From Scytalidium lignicola (lineage: Eukaryota > Ascomycota > Leotiomycetes): DNA of 64,000 nt. Positions 9,629 through 21,761 of the stretch are shown here, one piece after another; positions within the stretch are counted from its first letter, which is position 1, and each line of letters starts with the position of its first letter. Location: contig NCSJ02000049.1 in NCBI GenBank assembly GCA_002812745.2, forward strand, positions 118,464 to 182,463, in the 5' to 3' direction. Below the pieces are notes generated by a model that was not told where the DNA came from, did not search any database, and worked only from the letters and a program-made list of their open reading frames with translations. The position numbers were made by a program, and so were the translations under genes.

Positions 9629-12530
9629 CTAAAACTCCTCTTCGAACTCATCTGAACCCACCAAATCAGCAAGATTCACCTTTGGCTTTCTAACACGCTT
9701 GCCTAGGATTATAGGCCCCGCGGGAGAAGTCAAGGCCTGATATTGTTCATATTCTGAAGTGAATTGCTTCTGCACATCCTTTTCTTCCTCCTCCTCTCCC
9801 TCGTCCTCATTACCGTCATCACCAGGATCATCCAATCCATCCAATTGAGATGCTAGTGCGCGAGACGGTCGTCTAGCTCTAGAACTGGGCTCGCGCGGTG
9901 GGGGAGCGGGACTGGCGACTATTGTTAATTTCTTTGGTTTGATTGTAGGCATTGATTTAGCTGAAGGGGAAGATTTTATAGAGGGTGAAGACTTGGTTGA
10001 TGAGAGAGGTTGGGGAAGGATTGGCCAGGTACCGGCCGCTTCCGTGCTCCTATCGTTCAAAATCTTTGCTGCCTTTTTGAGTGCATTGTTGGCTCTCCGT
10101 GTTTCCTGCGCCCCTTTCATACCTCCCGTTGCCCATCGCAGCTTCATATTGGCTGAGAGTTTACGGCTCTTCTCTAGTCTGACCCTCTCCTTACGAATAG
10201 CTTCCTCTCGTGCAACAGGATCGAGAGAGTCGAGATCAACTCCCTTTATAACGGGCACATCAACTTGAATCCCTACTTCTGCCGCTTGAGGAGTCTGATC
10301 AGGAGCTGGGTTAAGTTTTCGCTTCTTGGGAGCCGGAACTGGAGTCGCCACAATAGATTTCTCTGCATCATTGATATTTGTTTGCTTGCGCTTTCCTTTG
10401 CTTGATCCTGTCTGTGGAGTAGCATCCTGGACCTTCAATGCCTTCTTGTTATCCTTAGATGCTGCTCGAGCTTCTCTGGCATGTGTCTTTTCTTGAGTAG
10501 CTGGACGTGAACTACGACGGGTATCAAATGAAGATTCAGAAGCTTGAGAGGAAGATGTTGTTGGTCGAGTTGTTGACTCAGATCCCTGTCTAGAACGGTC
10601 ATCAGGTTCGGTTGACAGTAAAACTTCATTGGGCCTTTCAAACCCTCCAAACCGTGCAGATCCAACATGCTCTAGTTTGATGTGATCATATTCTACACCT
10701 CCATTAGATATATTGAAGTTAGGCTGAACAGTGATTGCACTCTCAATCGTGTCCTTCCTCGGTCTTCCACCTTTTCCCTTCTGCTTCGAAGGTGTAACAT
10801 TGGTCGATCCTTCGGTTGAGTGAGCTGGAATACTTGTTATTGTGTTCTCACCCTGGATTTTCTTTGGCCTTCCACCTGGATGTCTGGGTTTTGGCGGTGT
10901 AGGCACTCTACCGTTCTCTGCAGCGGTAACGAGAGCTGAAGCAGCCTCATGGAGTTCGGCATACTCCTGCGCTTCCAACAAAGCCTTGGTTGGACGACCC
11001 TTTCTCTTGGGCAGTTCAGGAGCAAGAGCCTCTGGATTTGAGCTCGATGGAGGTATTGTGTCCATCCCATCCGAGGACGGTGCCATCTGCACATCTTGCA
11101 ACTTTGATTTTGTTGGTGGCCGACCGATACGCTTCCCAGACGGAAACGTCTTAATAGATGGAGTTGCCCCGCGACTAGTTGTGCCAGTATGAGACCTGAC
11201 TGTGGACTCGCTGTCATATCCATCCAAGATCCGTTGTCTCCGGACACGCTTTAAGGGTGGGCCGTCGAACTCAGTTTCGGGGGTTGCGCTCATCTCCACG
11301 TCATATACTTTTCTGGCTACCGTTCGTTGAGAGCGGCTGCGGCCATCCTCAATAGCGCCAGAAGCCATACTCTTAGCTCGAGTCTTAATAGCTTCTTGAA
11401 GATTTTGCTGTCCGAAATTCTTTGGATGGGACGAGTACTCTAGACCGTAAACGTCCATCATTTTCATATCATCAAACTTTATTGGATCCATAAGTCGGCC
11501 TCTTTGCCTCTTTTCTAGCTCAATTTCTTCTTTGGTCTTCTTCATTTCGTGAAACGGAGCATTGGCTAAAGCAGGCCTAGTTTTTCGCTTTCTGCCTCCA
11601 GGCCCTTTCTCTTCTTCCCTATCCGCTGCTTCTTCGTCAATTCTCCTCTCTTCTTCCTTAAGGACAGCTTCATGCGCAGAGGTAACCTTATGGATGGCAT
11701 CCCACTCCATTTGATATATGGCCAAAGTGTTAGCTACTACAGCAGTTCGGTGATACAATTCTTCGTATGTCAATTCTTCAGATTCCCCAAGATATTCTTC
11801 GAATGCTTCCATAGAAATGATTGTTGGATATCTAAATTTGGGTACTCTTTCAAAATTGGACATATCAAAATCGCTGATAGCTTGTCCATCTGTTTGGTCG
11901 TAATAGTCAAATTTGGTTTCTGGGTTCACGTACGGTCGGACCAGGGTGTCAGTAACAGGGGGTTCCACCTTGCCAACTGGAGCAACCTCAACAGTCTCCT
12001 CAGCATCGACAGAGTCATCAGTACTTTTCCCAAAGGAATTAGATCCTTCAACGCGCCACAAGATCGAATTTTCGATTGCTTCATCAACTGGGCCATAGAT
12101 ATCCATCTTTCCATAGTCAAATTTGAAGTCAACGAACCCTTTCATAGGAGTAATGGAATTTCCTACGGAGGTAGTTCTTAATGGTAACTTGTTAGTAGGA
12201 CTAGAGAGACCATCCTCGTTTGACTGAGAGCTGTTCTTCTGCACATCTCCATTCATATGTGAGTCTCTACAGGACTTCACGTGATCTTGGATTTCCTGGA
12301 GAAAGTTAGATTGTTTTCAACACTGGACCTAATAAAATTGTAACCTTGATTGAGAAGCTAGTAAAATAATTACTGCATGAAGGACAGTGAAAGTTGGAAT
12401 TGATATGGCGTGATTGAAGATGAGTAGAAGGACTTTCGGTATGGATCTCCATTCCAGTCGAAATCTGAGAGTGAGACTCAGATTTCATCGCAGGCTCAGC
12501 TGTTATCGGAGAAGATTTTACTCGCGCCAT
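9629..12530 (-). CDS. AT-hook protein with N-terminal zinc-finger-like motif
   Basis: Predicted 950-aa nuclear protein from two exons (12530-12345 and 12295-9629) joined by a 49-base GT/AG intron. The join creates an N-terminal motif, FHCPSCSNYF then IKEIQDHVKSC, whose C-x2-C and H-x3-C spacing resembles a UBZ/Rad18-type zinc finger. The middle and C-terminal half carry at least four GRP-centred AT-hook-like motifs (KRIGRPP, KRKGRPT, HPGGRPKK, KGGRPRK) that would contact the minor groove of AT-rich DNA. There is a conserved-looking segment, LTYEELYHRTAVVANTLAIY, near residue 245, and an acidic stretch near the C-terminus. Much of the rest is low-complexity S/P/K-rich sequence, likely disordered. 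I do not recognise a named orthologue; a chromatin or DNA-repair role is an inference from the motifs. It is transcribed divergently from MTC1, about 480 bases away. Confidence 0.82.
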
Positions 12531-13010
12531 TATGACTTATGACGAGTAACTTTTCTCTTTAATTTGAGATGTTAGTTATATAATCAACCGTCGAGGTTTG
12601 TTGATTACCGTGGCTGGTGGCCAAAAATTTGAGGATAAATCTGCAGGAGTACGATGATGCGAATAAAACAAAAGAAGATCAGCGGGGAAAGTCAGGAATA
12701 TATTTATAAATAATTGATCGCATTAAACACAATGGGCCGATACCCACGATTAGACATCATTGCTATGAATGTTTTGTTGTTCGTACAATTGTCATCACAG
12801 TACCTCCCATACTCACACGTAGAACTTTAGCCTGGATTTCCTTCCCAAACTAGCTGACTGAGCATCATCCAATCACAACAGCCCATGGGTCGCTTACCAT
12901 AATAGGCATTAGAGCTCTTGGACAACGTCGTCAACAGACCTTCGATATCCGTTTCATTACAACCTGTTGAGTTCCGATTATTTCTATTAAAGCACATTTG
13001 AACTTTGAGT
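12531..13010. other. Divergent promoter between AT-hook gene and MTC1
   Basis: Shared 480-base intergenic region between two divergent start codons. No known binding motif stands out. Confidence 0.5.
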
Positions 13011-14660
13011 ATGGCAACGAAGAAGTCTAAAGCTGCTCCTACCGATGATGAGTTAAATAAGATGCTTGAGGGCCTTGAGGGCCTTGGAGATGATAGTACT
13101 GAATCCAAAGCGACACCGAAGAGTAGCTCCAAAGGCCCCAAGGCTGCTACCTCAAAGTCAGAGCAGGAGGATATATTGGCGGAGCTTGAGAACTTAGGAT
13201 CACAACAAGCACCAGACAGACCTCATACGCCTCGTATCCAGTCCGCCTTGAGACGATCAACTGCAACCCCGCCTCTAACATCAACACGAACCAGCGAAGA
13301 CAAGCCATCTACTGCAGTGAGGAAATCTGGGGAGAGCGCTCGGTCTTCTCATGCTGTCTTTACACCATCAGCCACGGGAAGTGATCTACAAGAGTCAGAG
13401 AAGAGAGCGGCTCAGCCGACTGAACAAGCATCTTCAGGTGGTGTTGGTGGTGGTGGGTGGTGGGGTGGTCTGTTTGCAACTGCTACAGCTGCTGTAAAAC
13501 AAGCGGAAGCAGCAGTCAAGGAGATCCAGCAGAATGAAGAAGCAAAGAGGTGGGCAGAACAGGTCAAGGGCAACGTTGGTGCACTTAGAGGCCTAGGTCA
13601 GATACCTTAAGCTTCCAAAGGCTTGTAAATTTGGCTAATCCTCGCAGGTGGTGAGTTGACATCGAGAGCACTTCCAACCTTCACAAATATTCTTCACACT
13701 CTCGCTCCACCAATCTCCTCGCATGAGCGGTTACAGATTCATATCACTCACGATTTTATTGGCTATCCCTCCCTTGACCCTCTCATTTACTCCACCTTCT
13801 CGCGCGTTATGGCTCAGGTTGAAGGTGGCGATTTGATGGTGATTCAACGGGGCCATGAATCTTCAGCTCGTCGCAGCTCTGATGTTGGTTACAAAGGAGG
13901 AAGTGCCGGATGGAATGACGGACCCTGGTGGCGCCAAAGCAATGAGACTCGCGATATAGGCGCCGTGAAAGGTTTAGTAGAAGGTACAAAATTGGTGCGA
14001 GTAGGTGCTGAAGTATATGCTACTGAGTATTATGCTTCCCATGGTGGAATAGAACTTGCTGCTCAGCGGGCAACTGAAAATCTCAGCGAGTCAAATCCCG
14101 TCCGAAGCAGTGACATCTTCCTAGCTGTGCAGGCCATCTCTCATGACGCACCAGAAGACCTGTTCCAGGGACCAGCTAAAGAACCGGAGAAGAGTGCAGT
14201 GATAGAGGACAAGGAGCAGCCGGATGAGCTTATATCCTTTGCAATCTACCTGCATGATCCAGTTCATAGCATTACATACCATACTCTCTCGCAGTCTATG
14301 CCAGCAAAATGGATCAGGTGGCTAGACGCGCCATCGGCAACGACTTTCACGCCAGCTTCATCAGGATCTCCGGGCCAGCAGGCGAGTGGATTCTTTGACG
14401 GAGAAGGTGAAGGCGGATACCAAGCCGCCCATCTACCTGAGGAGATCGCAGAAATCATCGAGAGTGGTGGGGTTGATCCTAGAGAATGGGTCGCTGAGTG
14501 GGTGGAAGAAGTGCTATCTCTTGCGACTGGAGTTGTAGCACAGAGATATGTGGCGCGCAGAATGGGTGTTGGTGAGGGTGGCATTGGACGAGGCAAAGCG
14601 AGGGTCGAAGATGTTATGGGTAATGGCGGCGGGGAAGCTGCAAGGGCGGGGCTGATCTAG
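13011..14660 (+). CDS. MTC1: Maintenance of telomere capping protein 1 (Mtc1)
   Basis: Predicted 532-aa Mtc1-family protein from exons 13011-13596 and 13648-14660. The 51-base intron gives GLG-GELTSRALPTFTNILH across the join, as in other fungal Mtc1 proteins. The N-terminus (KKSKAAPTDDELNKMLEGLE) and the segments SSHERLQIHITHDF and QVEGGDLMVIQRG are family hallmarks. A Gly/Trp-rich block (GGGGWWGGLFATATAAVKQA) and an amphipathic helix precede the conserved core. In yeast Mtc1 is named for a genetic effect on telomere capping but appears to act in the Golgi/vesicle system; the biochemical role is unsettled. The ATG at 13011 is used; the frame is open two codons further upstream only through a TTG. 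Confidence 0.93.
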
Positions 14661-16043
14661 ATATTTTGCTTGGGCTGGGGTTATTCGGTGTTAGAACCTT
14701 TCTGGCGTTTTTCCTCTCTGATTGACACTCTCTCGATCTGGCGTGCACGGTTTCAAGCAGGCTTTATCTGTGCAGCCAGCATGAATTATATCCCTAATAC
14801 ACAACGACTTTCTTTTAGGAGGGTTGGGCTGTTGCAGTTAACCCATTGACTCGTTATCCCTGCTTTTTTAATGACGGACGTGTTCTGGTAGGGCCTTTGA
14901 TCACTTTTCTTCCTTTCAACGATTCCATTGAGTACTTCAAACTTCAATGTGCTCTAGCTAGTCATGAAATAGACATCTTCATGCTACTAATCCCATTACC
15001 GATAATTCTTAATCTTGCCAGCCGCTTAAAGGTTAATTCTGCTCTACATATGGACGACCTACATATCTCCTTTAGCTAGTCCATTCTATCCGTTGACCTC
15101 TTGCCCGGTATCGTTGCATGCCGTAAACCTCCCTGTTAACCACTGTACATGGCTAAGATACTCCCTAGACTCGATAAGAGATGTGGGCATATAAAAGAGG
15201 GAAGGCAATTGTTATTACACAGTAACCTTGCTCTGTAACAAAAGTACTCGGAAATAATAGCTCTACGAAGACACTTTCACATCTTTGATGTTGAGGTTCT
15301 TGCTGATAGTTCGACTTGTTTCCAAAATGCTTCCTACTATTTTTCTGCGTCGCTACCTATGACATTCCAAGTTAGTCTCCACTCAGACCCACAAGCTCAT
15401 TGCAGCCAAGCAGATATATATATCGTTGTTTATATATCCAAGCTTTCAACCAACCAACTACAGAGCTCCATTATGAAGACAATATTGGTTATGATTTTTC
15501 GTTGCATGCCTTGCTCCGGTGCTAATGAGAAAGTTGTTTTAAAAACTATTTGTCCATACAACCCTGAAAGAGCTGTGAATTCTTTCGTTGCGTGTCTAGC
15601 CTTGACCAACGAAGCATCTTTTTTCAGGATGCCGAGACATCATCAAATTTCGTTGCGTATCTCCTACCGACCAATCAAATATTTCTTTCTTAAGCTCTTG
15701 GAGCTTCTTAGAAGTTGTACATACGAACTGCATTCCTGAAAACTTAGTTTAGACGAACTAGATAGTGTTGTGAGATATAGTTGTCAGATGCTACTAGAGA
15801 ACAAAGAGGAGCTTGTGTCGAGATACCATAAACATTTGCAAATAAAAGACTAACATACAAGGCTATCACTATATTATCTTGCTCGAGAGATTTCAAATAC
15901 TACCCGCATTCAAATTCGCAACCTTTTTATCCATCTATTAACTCCGACCCTAAAGGTAGAGTACTCTAATAGTAATCTACTAACTCCTATTACAGTTATG
16001 GCACTCGTAAATCATCAGTCGTTTATATCAGGAGAGAACAATC
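14661..16043. other. Convergent spacer, MTC1 to WSS1
   Basis: About 1.4 kb with no supported gene. It contains three scattered copies of a TTTCGTTGC-like string (near 15498, 15583 and 15648) and a short TATATATA tract near 15416. An ATG-initiated frame at 15473-15739 has no recognisable domain. Confidence 0.45.
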
Positions 16044-17376
16044 TTATGAACTCTCCTTCATTTTCCCGCATGTAGAGCAGGTCCACCACTTATCTTCCAT
16101 AATGGTCGTACAATATTTGCATTCCCAGGTTTTCGGCGAAGCTGATGCGCCAAAGGCCTTGCTTTTCTCTAGAGCAAGGGTAGCCTCTGCTATTTTCCTA
16201 GATGTCTCCGATGGTCGTTCCGTTGCACAGGCATCGCAGCAAAGGTAATTCACCGGATTGTTGAGAGTGCAGGTAGGACAGGACCATTCCGTAACAGCAG
16301 CAAGAGGTGGGATTGGAGCAACAGGTGTGGACTCTGGTATAGGTGCTGTCAACGACTTGCTAGCAACAGTTTTGGGGCGTTTGGATGCCGATTCTGTAAC
16401 TAGACGACTGATGGGTCGAGAACCTGGGCGGGTAGATGCGTTAGGCGTCGTTGAAGATGAGGGTGCTGACGCAGTCCTTTTGGTTGGTGGTTCAGGAGGT
16501 CGGCTAACCCTTCCGCCACCGTTCCCGGTAGGATTTGCTGGCGTAGATGGAACATATGAGTTTCCATACTCCCGTCTCTCATCCTCCTGGACGAGTTCCC
16601 AGAGAGCCTGAGCAATAGCGCGATCATTAGCTTCATCCTCCTCTGCCTTTGTCCGGAATCCATTGTTTGTAGCCTGGTCCGCGAGATCCTTAATCTCCTT
16701 TTCGTTCTTGCTTTCAGCTCCACATCCCATCAAAACCGTATTTCGTCGATCTATAGCCTGAACAATGACTTCACGTATATCTGTTCCGGCGCGTATGGGT
16801 GCGCCTCCGAGTCTTTGTCCTGAGCCTGAATGCAAAACCCTCCTTTTTTCTGCTGATGCTCGAGCTAGACGACGAGCTTCATCCATGGGGATCCGCCGAC
16901 CACCTAATTTATAGCCAGCCGACAAGAACCCTTCTCCAGTGTAGCCCTTCGCTATCAAGCCTTCATATTCCTTCCGCAACTGATCCCACAGAGCATGGAA
17001 CTCTTTATTATGTGGGCCATGGACGATATGGCATAGTTCATGAAGCATGGTATCAACCACTTGTTCGAGTGGAAGAAACTGATTTTGATCGGAAGGATAC
17101 CGTAACCGGAGACATATCCTTTGTCCTTTATTTTCGTTTATACCTTAAGGGTTGTTAGATTTATCTATTCTGTAGCTCTAAATTCTGCAGAAACGTACCT
17201 AATAAATTTCGTTGTTCTGGATAGAATTCAGCAAGTGTACCAACCCGCCAATTTCTTGCTCTCATTATAGGCTTGACCAGGGAAGCTATCTTCTTAAGAG
17301 AATGAAGAGCCTCTTTCTCCCTGGGCCTATGCTTGTGATGGGAGTACTCCGATATATGAGGATCAATTTCCGGCAT
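16044..17376 (-). CDS. WSS1: DNA-protein crosslink metalloprotease Wss1 (WLM domain)
   Basis: Predicted 425-aa protease from exons 17376-17199 and 17143-16044, with a 55-base GT/AG intron that joins RNLL-GINENKGQRICLRLR. The WLM domain occupies roughly residues 1-200. Its zinc site HELCHIVHGPH is at residues 94-104: His94, Glu95 catalytic, His98 and His104. The C-terminus has two RanBP2-type zinc fingers, WSCPTCTLNN...CCDAC and WECKYCTTIMEDKWWTCSTC, separated from the protease by a Pro/Ser-rich linker. Yeast Wss1 degrades SUMO- and ubiquitin-modified proteins trapped on DNA, working with Cdc48. I did not find an obvious Cdc48-binding SHP motif. The ATG at 17376 is chosen because the frame upstream opens only through a GTG. 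Confidence 0.93.
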
Positions 17377-19193
17377 TTTTATAAGAGCTGCCACTGGGGC
17401 CTTATCCTGCCTATCTTATTTCCAAAGAGAGAGTAACTGCCGCCGAGAGTTAAAATGAATATCATTTCTCGAGTNAAAAAAGTTGAAGAATAAAACAGCA
17501 GCAAAAGAAAGAAAGGCTCTACAAAAAAGACAGTACCTAGAAGGCTCCAGAACACCTGCCTCGGCGGCTAAAAAGATAACAGTAATCAACGGAGGCAAAG
17601 ATTCAGGACGCGTCAAGCTTGCGTTGCCTGTGACTTCCCCGGGTTTCGGATAAACTACGGTCCTGGAGGGGCTTGCTGATAGCGGGGCAGCTTCTGATGT
17701 GCAAACCATCCCTTTAGGACCAGAGTTGAGAAACAAATTTCAAAAATAATAAATTTGGTTTCCTAATTTATCTATGCTGCAGCGATGAGACCTTCCAGCT
17801 CTCGAGCTTCAGCTTTATCACAACTTCTTGGCTAGTATTTGAACCGAAGTTCAACCCGACCCGTTTCTTCAATGGCCTCCCATCTCTGCTCTGTGGTGAA
17901 GTTATCCACACAAAGCCAAAGATGCGACTTTACTTAATTTTATCTCTCTCTCTAAGTCTAGCTTGTTGAGCCCTGCCAGCATCCTTGAGGCTTTGAGCTT
18001 CTCCTTCATCGAAGCTCTCTTCCTGCCCATTCCAAAATCTGAAGTCTCGACTCTCATAATCATATACTTAGATGGACCCGAAACTTCTCGGGAGAATACA
18101 TAATTGAACTATCTATCATATGTTCATTCTTTGCCATTGCTTCTTTTCCTATTATGTAATCCAAGGCGTCAAACTATTCTTGGACTCCATATGGCTCACT
18201 ATTATATCTTTCTAGACTAGTGGTTCTATACCAAGAGCCTCATTAGGTCGTTCGATAGTTGATACTAACTTTGCAGCATAGTCCGAATCTATGAATACGC
18301 CCATCCTCTAGCCTCTAGTTGAGAAAAGCTTTTTAGCACAATTCTTCCATATCATTATGCATCCAAGTTCTCAGGTCCTGGTTGTCCAACCCAATTATGC
18401 AACCCCCCGAGTCATTCCTTTAAGGTCGTAATCATGAGTTTGGTCTATTTTGCCATCGTACTTGAAAATGTGGCATCGCATAAAGCTAAAAGATTTGGAA
18501 GCTTTGTCTGCCTCCTTGATCTTGTCTGAGATCAAATGCTTAAGTCTACTGGCTTCCGTTCAGCCTTGTTAGATATCGCTGTGTATTTTAGGGTTTTGTA
18601 TTCCAAATGTAGCTCTTGCGGGCTTATTTTGCTACTAGCTGCGATAAGTCTTACATTATCTATGACTTTGAGGTCGTCCATGCAGGGATGTTGAAATGAA
18701 GATGGAAAGCTTCGAGAGTCACTGTGAGAGAACAGAGCAGGTGCATCTTTTAAAACTATCATATAGAGGAGGTATCAACACCTTGACAGTAGGATAATGT
18801 GATTCCTCCATTTTTCTTGTTATTCTAGCTCGAAATGATATGTGGGGGCAGCATGAAAAGGACAAAGAGAAGGAAGCAAGTTGTTGACACCATTGATATT
18901 AATAAGTATAATTTTGGGTTTCTTGATCAGTAAGGAGCTAAATGAGTGCTTACTGACACCTGATTTTAGAAGGTGGTTATGCGCCGCAGCCTTGCAGTGA
19001 TTTTCGTATGGGGCTGATGAAAATACGGTAATTTCCCTCTCGAAATTTCGACCGTTGCGAACCAGCCCGACTGCCCGACGCCCGGCTACGAGTAAATCCG
19101 ACTCCGATCAGGATCAATGATCTCTTTCCCCACATCCTGGATCTTTAACAGCTCTTCTTACATTTCGTTAATAGCTTTAAATATTTAGTCAAA
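17377..19193. other. Divergent spacer, WSS1 to DUF1776 gene
   Basis: About 1.8 kb with one weak candidate exon (17539-17709, minus) and otherwise no coding signal. An N lies at 17475 before an A-run. The final few hundred bases should hold the promoter of the DUF1776 gene. Confidence 0.45.
17539..17709 (-). CDS. Possible small exon, unassigned
   Basis: From an ATG at 17709 the minus strand reads MVCTSEAAPLSASPSRTVV and then a hydrophobic segment, LPPLITVIFLAAEAGVLEPS, which ends at a good donor (AG then GTACTG). This looks more like protein than the surrounding frames. No second exon can be joined with confidence because an N lies in the next A/T-rich stretch. It could be the start of a small membrane protein or an alternative upstream exon. 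No family recognised. Confidence 0.22.
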
Positions 19194-20883
19194 ATGTCTG
19201 CGGATGATCAAGCATTTCTCGATATTGTAAGTATTCTGTTTAAGGCCAGCTCCTATATGCTAAACCTGTCATCTACAGCTTTCTTCGGTACCAAATGACG
19301 TACGAAGATATTCCAATGAAGTCGCCGATTACATTGACAAGCAAGCCGAGAGGATTGCAGATTCTTTAAGACAAACTCTCTCTTCGTCGAGATGGATTCC
19401 CGAATCAGCGCGGCCAAAATCACTTCCTCCACCCAAGCCATCCATGGCTGACACGTCCTTACCTAGCTCAATGTACGCACAAATCCAGAACTGGGCATCG
19501 AAGCACAAAGTATGGACTGCGGTTATCGTTGTAGCAATTGGAGGTGTGACATATCATATGATAAGGAGGAAAGCAAACTGCAAGAAACGAAGAGCACGAC
19601 GGGCTGGTAATGGGGCAAGACTTGAGGTAAGAATGATTTGCTCTGTTTCACGGATGGATGGTTAATAGAGCCTTTAGGTTGTTGTTATTGCTGGCTCTCC
19701 GTCAGAACCGATCACTAGATCAATTGCGCTCGACTTAGAACGACGAGGATTTATTGTTTACGTAGTCTGCAACACTATTGAGGAAGAAGTGTTGGTACAT
19801 AACGAGTCCCGATCAGACATCAAACCCCTTATGGTTGATATAGTGGATGTAAGTTATCACCGACCGCGTATAATATGCCTTTCTAACCAAGAATAGCCAA
19901 TCTCCGCTAAAGGATCTCTCGAACGGTTCACCGAATTCCTTCAAGTCCCGCACGCTGCTTTCCAAGGAGCAAAACCTCACCACCTAACATTCCGATCACT
20001 AATTCTCATCCCACCACTTAACTACCCATCCGCACCAATAGCTACATTCTCACCTTCAACAATTTCGGACCTGCTCAATACCCGACTATTTAACACAATA
20101 TTAACAATCCAAACATTCCTCCCAACTCTTGCTGCTCTCCCCCTTCATCATCCACACTCCCAAAGCGGGACATCGACACCAGCTCCGAAACCTTCGGTCC
20201 TCGTTCTCACGCCTTCAATCATCCCTTCTCTAAATCCAGCATTCCATGCGCTTGAATCATCTATCGTTGCCGGTCTCGCATCATTCACTCAAGTCCTCTC
20301 AGCAGAACTATCACCCCTTTCTATCCCTGTAACTCACCTCCAACTTGGAACCTTCGACTTCTCCACCTTCAGCCCAAAGAACCAACTCCAGACGCTTCAA
20401 TCGCAGAGAGCAGAGACACTGAGATGGGACGAAAGTGCCAGACAAGTGTACGGCAAGAATTTCGTTGCGCTTAGCAGTGGAAGTGTAGGCTCCACCAAGG
20501 GGTGCGGATCAGTTGGAGGCATGAGCAAAGGAAGTAGTCTTCGAGAACTTAACAATGCCGTTTTCGATGCCATGGTGAAGAGCAAAGGCGGCGTTATCAG
20601 AGTTGGTCAAGGAAGCAAGCTATACGGATTCATTGGAAACTGGGTTCCGAGAGGATTAGTGGGCTGGATGTTAGGTTTGAGACGAGTCAATCATACACCA
20701 CAAGACGAGTTCGGACGGGGTGGTAGCTGGGGGAGTGATGATGGGTACGGGTCCAGTCCTGGGAGTGCGGGGAGTGGAAGGGATCTTGGTGGCTTTGGAA
20801 GCGAGTATATTCCTGTGTACGGCGACCTCGGCCCGTCGGATGGGAAAGATACAGAGGAGAGGTTTTGGAAGGATCGACCTTAA
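19194..20883 (+). CDS. DUF1776-family protein (SDR-like, membrane-anchored)
   Basis: Predicted 512-aa protein from exons 19194-19226, 19279-19626, 19678-19848 and 19897-20883; all introns are 48-52 bases with GT/AG ends at phase 0. The first exon encodes only 11 residues (MSADDQAFLDI). A hydrophobic segment near residues 80-97 (KVWTAVIVVAIGGVTYHMI) followed by an arginine/lysine-rich stretch suggests a single membrane anchor. After it comes a dinucleotide-binding-like start, VVVIAGSPSEPITRSIALDL, then the DUF1776 body with LILIPPLNYP and a helix-rich C-terminal part. The C-terminal tail is Gly/Ser-rich. The family is fungal and resembles short-chain dehydrogenases without a clear Rossmann GxxxGxG; no substrate is known. 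Confidence 0.88.
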
Positions 20884-21761
20884 ATTTTTTTGGGACTGGC
20901 TATCATTTTTAAGATTTATCTGCTAGGAAATAATGGTAAGGGTAATGAGGGGGTTAAATCTGGAGTTGTCATACTCATCGTCATTGTACACATATGAACG
21001 CCACTTTAGAAGGATAATATAAGCCAAATACGGCTTCGGTCNTTTTATCTTTCTATGAAGCCAATAATGATATTATCTAACTATCTAATAAACAAATTCA
21101 CGTGAGCTTACCATTGCATACATTAATATGCTATATGGCTTGCTTTCACATTAAATATAGAACTGGAATTTATATTCTAGACTTGCTGTAGCTTATATGA
21201 TGTAGTAGTTCAATTATCGAGTGCCTTCTTTAAAGATCGCTCTCACTAATATATTAAAGAGGAAGAGATGACCCCTAGCAACTTCCATACCTAGGTAATC
21301 CCCCTGTCGTTTCCAACATTCGGTGCGGGAATACCAAGGCCAAACCTTCGTATTCTTCCGAAGAATTCTGCCCTGTTTCTCCCCGATCTCGCCTCTGATT
21401 TGAGGGGCAGGACGCTCTTCTACCTCGCACGCTATCCTGCCGCTTTTTTATTACATATTTATCGACTCCTTGTTCTTGCTAGGGTTTGTGGAGGTCCTGT
21501 TATATCACTACCAGAATATCAGAACTTATGAGTCGAGTGTAAGGCAAGGAACCTCCACACCTGTTGCCTTGGAGTCCGGAACTGTGAGTACAGCATAAGA
21601 CTGTGAAGCATCTTCATCTCGCAACAACCCATATGCCGTAACTCCGGCTCGAATGTGAACTCGAACATAACGTTCGCCAGTTTTGCATCCGCTTCTAATG
21701 CCGGCCAACCAACTCTCTTTTCACAATATACCGAATAACCGAGACGGTCGTATCTCCACCC
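20884..21761. other. Convergent spacer, DUF1776 gene to YTH1
   Basis: About 880 bases holding the 3' regions of both neighbours. There is an N at 21042 before a T-run. The segment 21100-21290 is AT-rich. No gene seen. Confidence 0.5.

Noticed and set aside
15473..15739. ATG-initiated 88-aa frame starting MKTILVMIFRC
   Set aside because: The first residues look faintly like a signal peptide, but the rest has no recognisable pattern and spans the repeated TTTCGTTGC strings.
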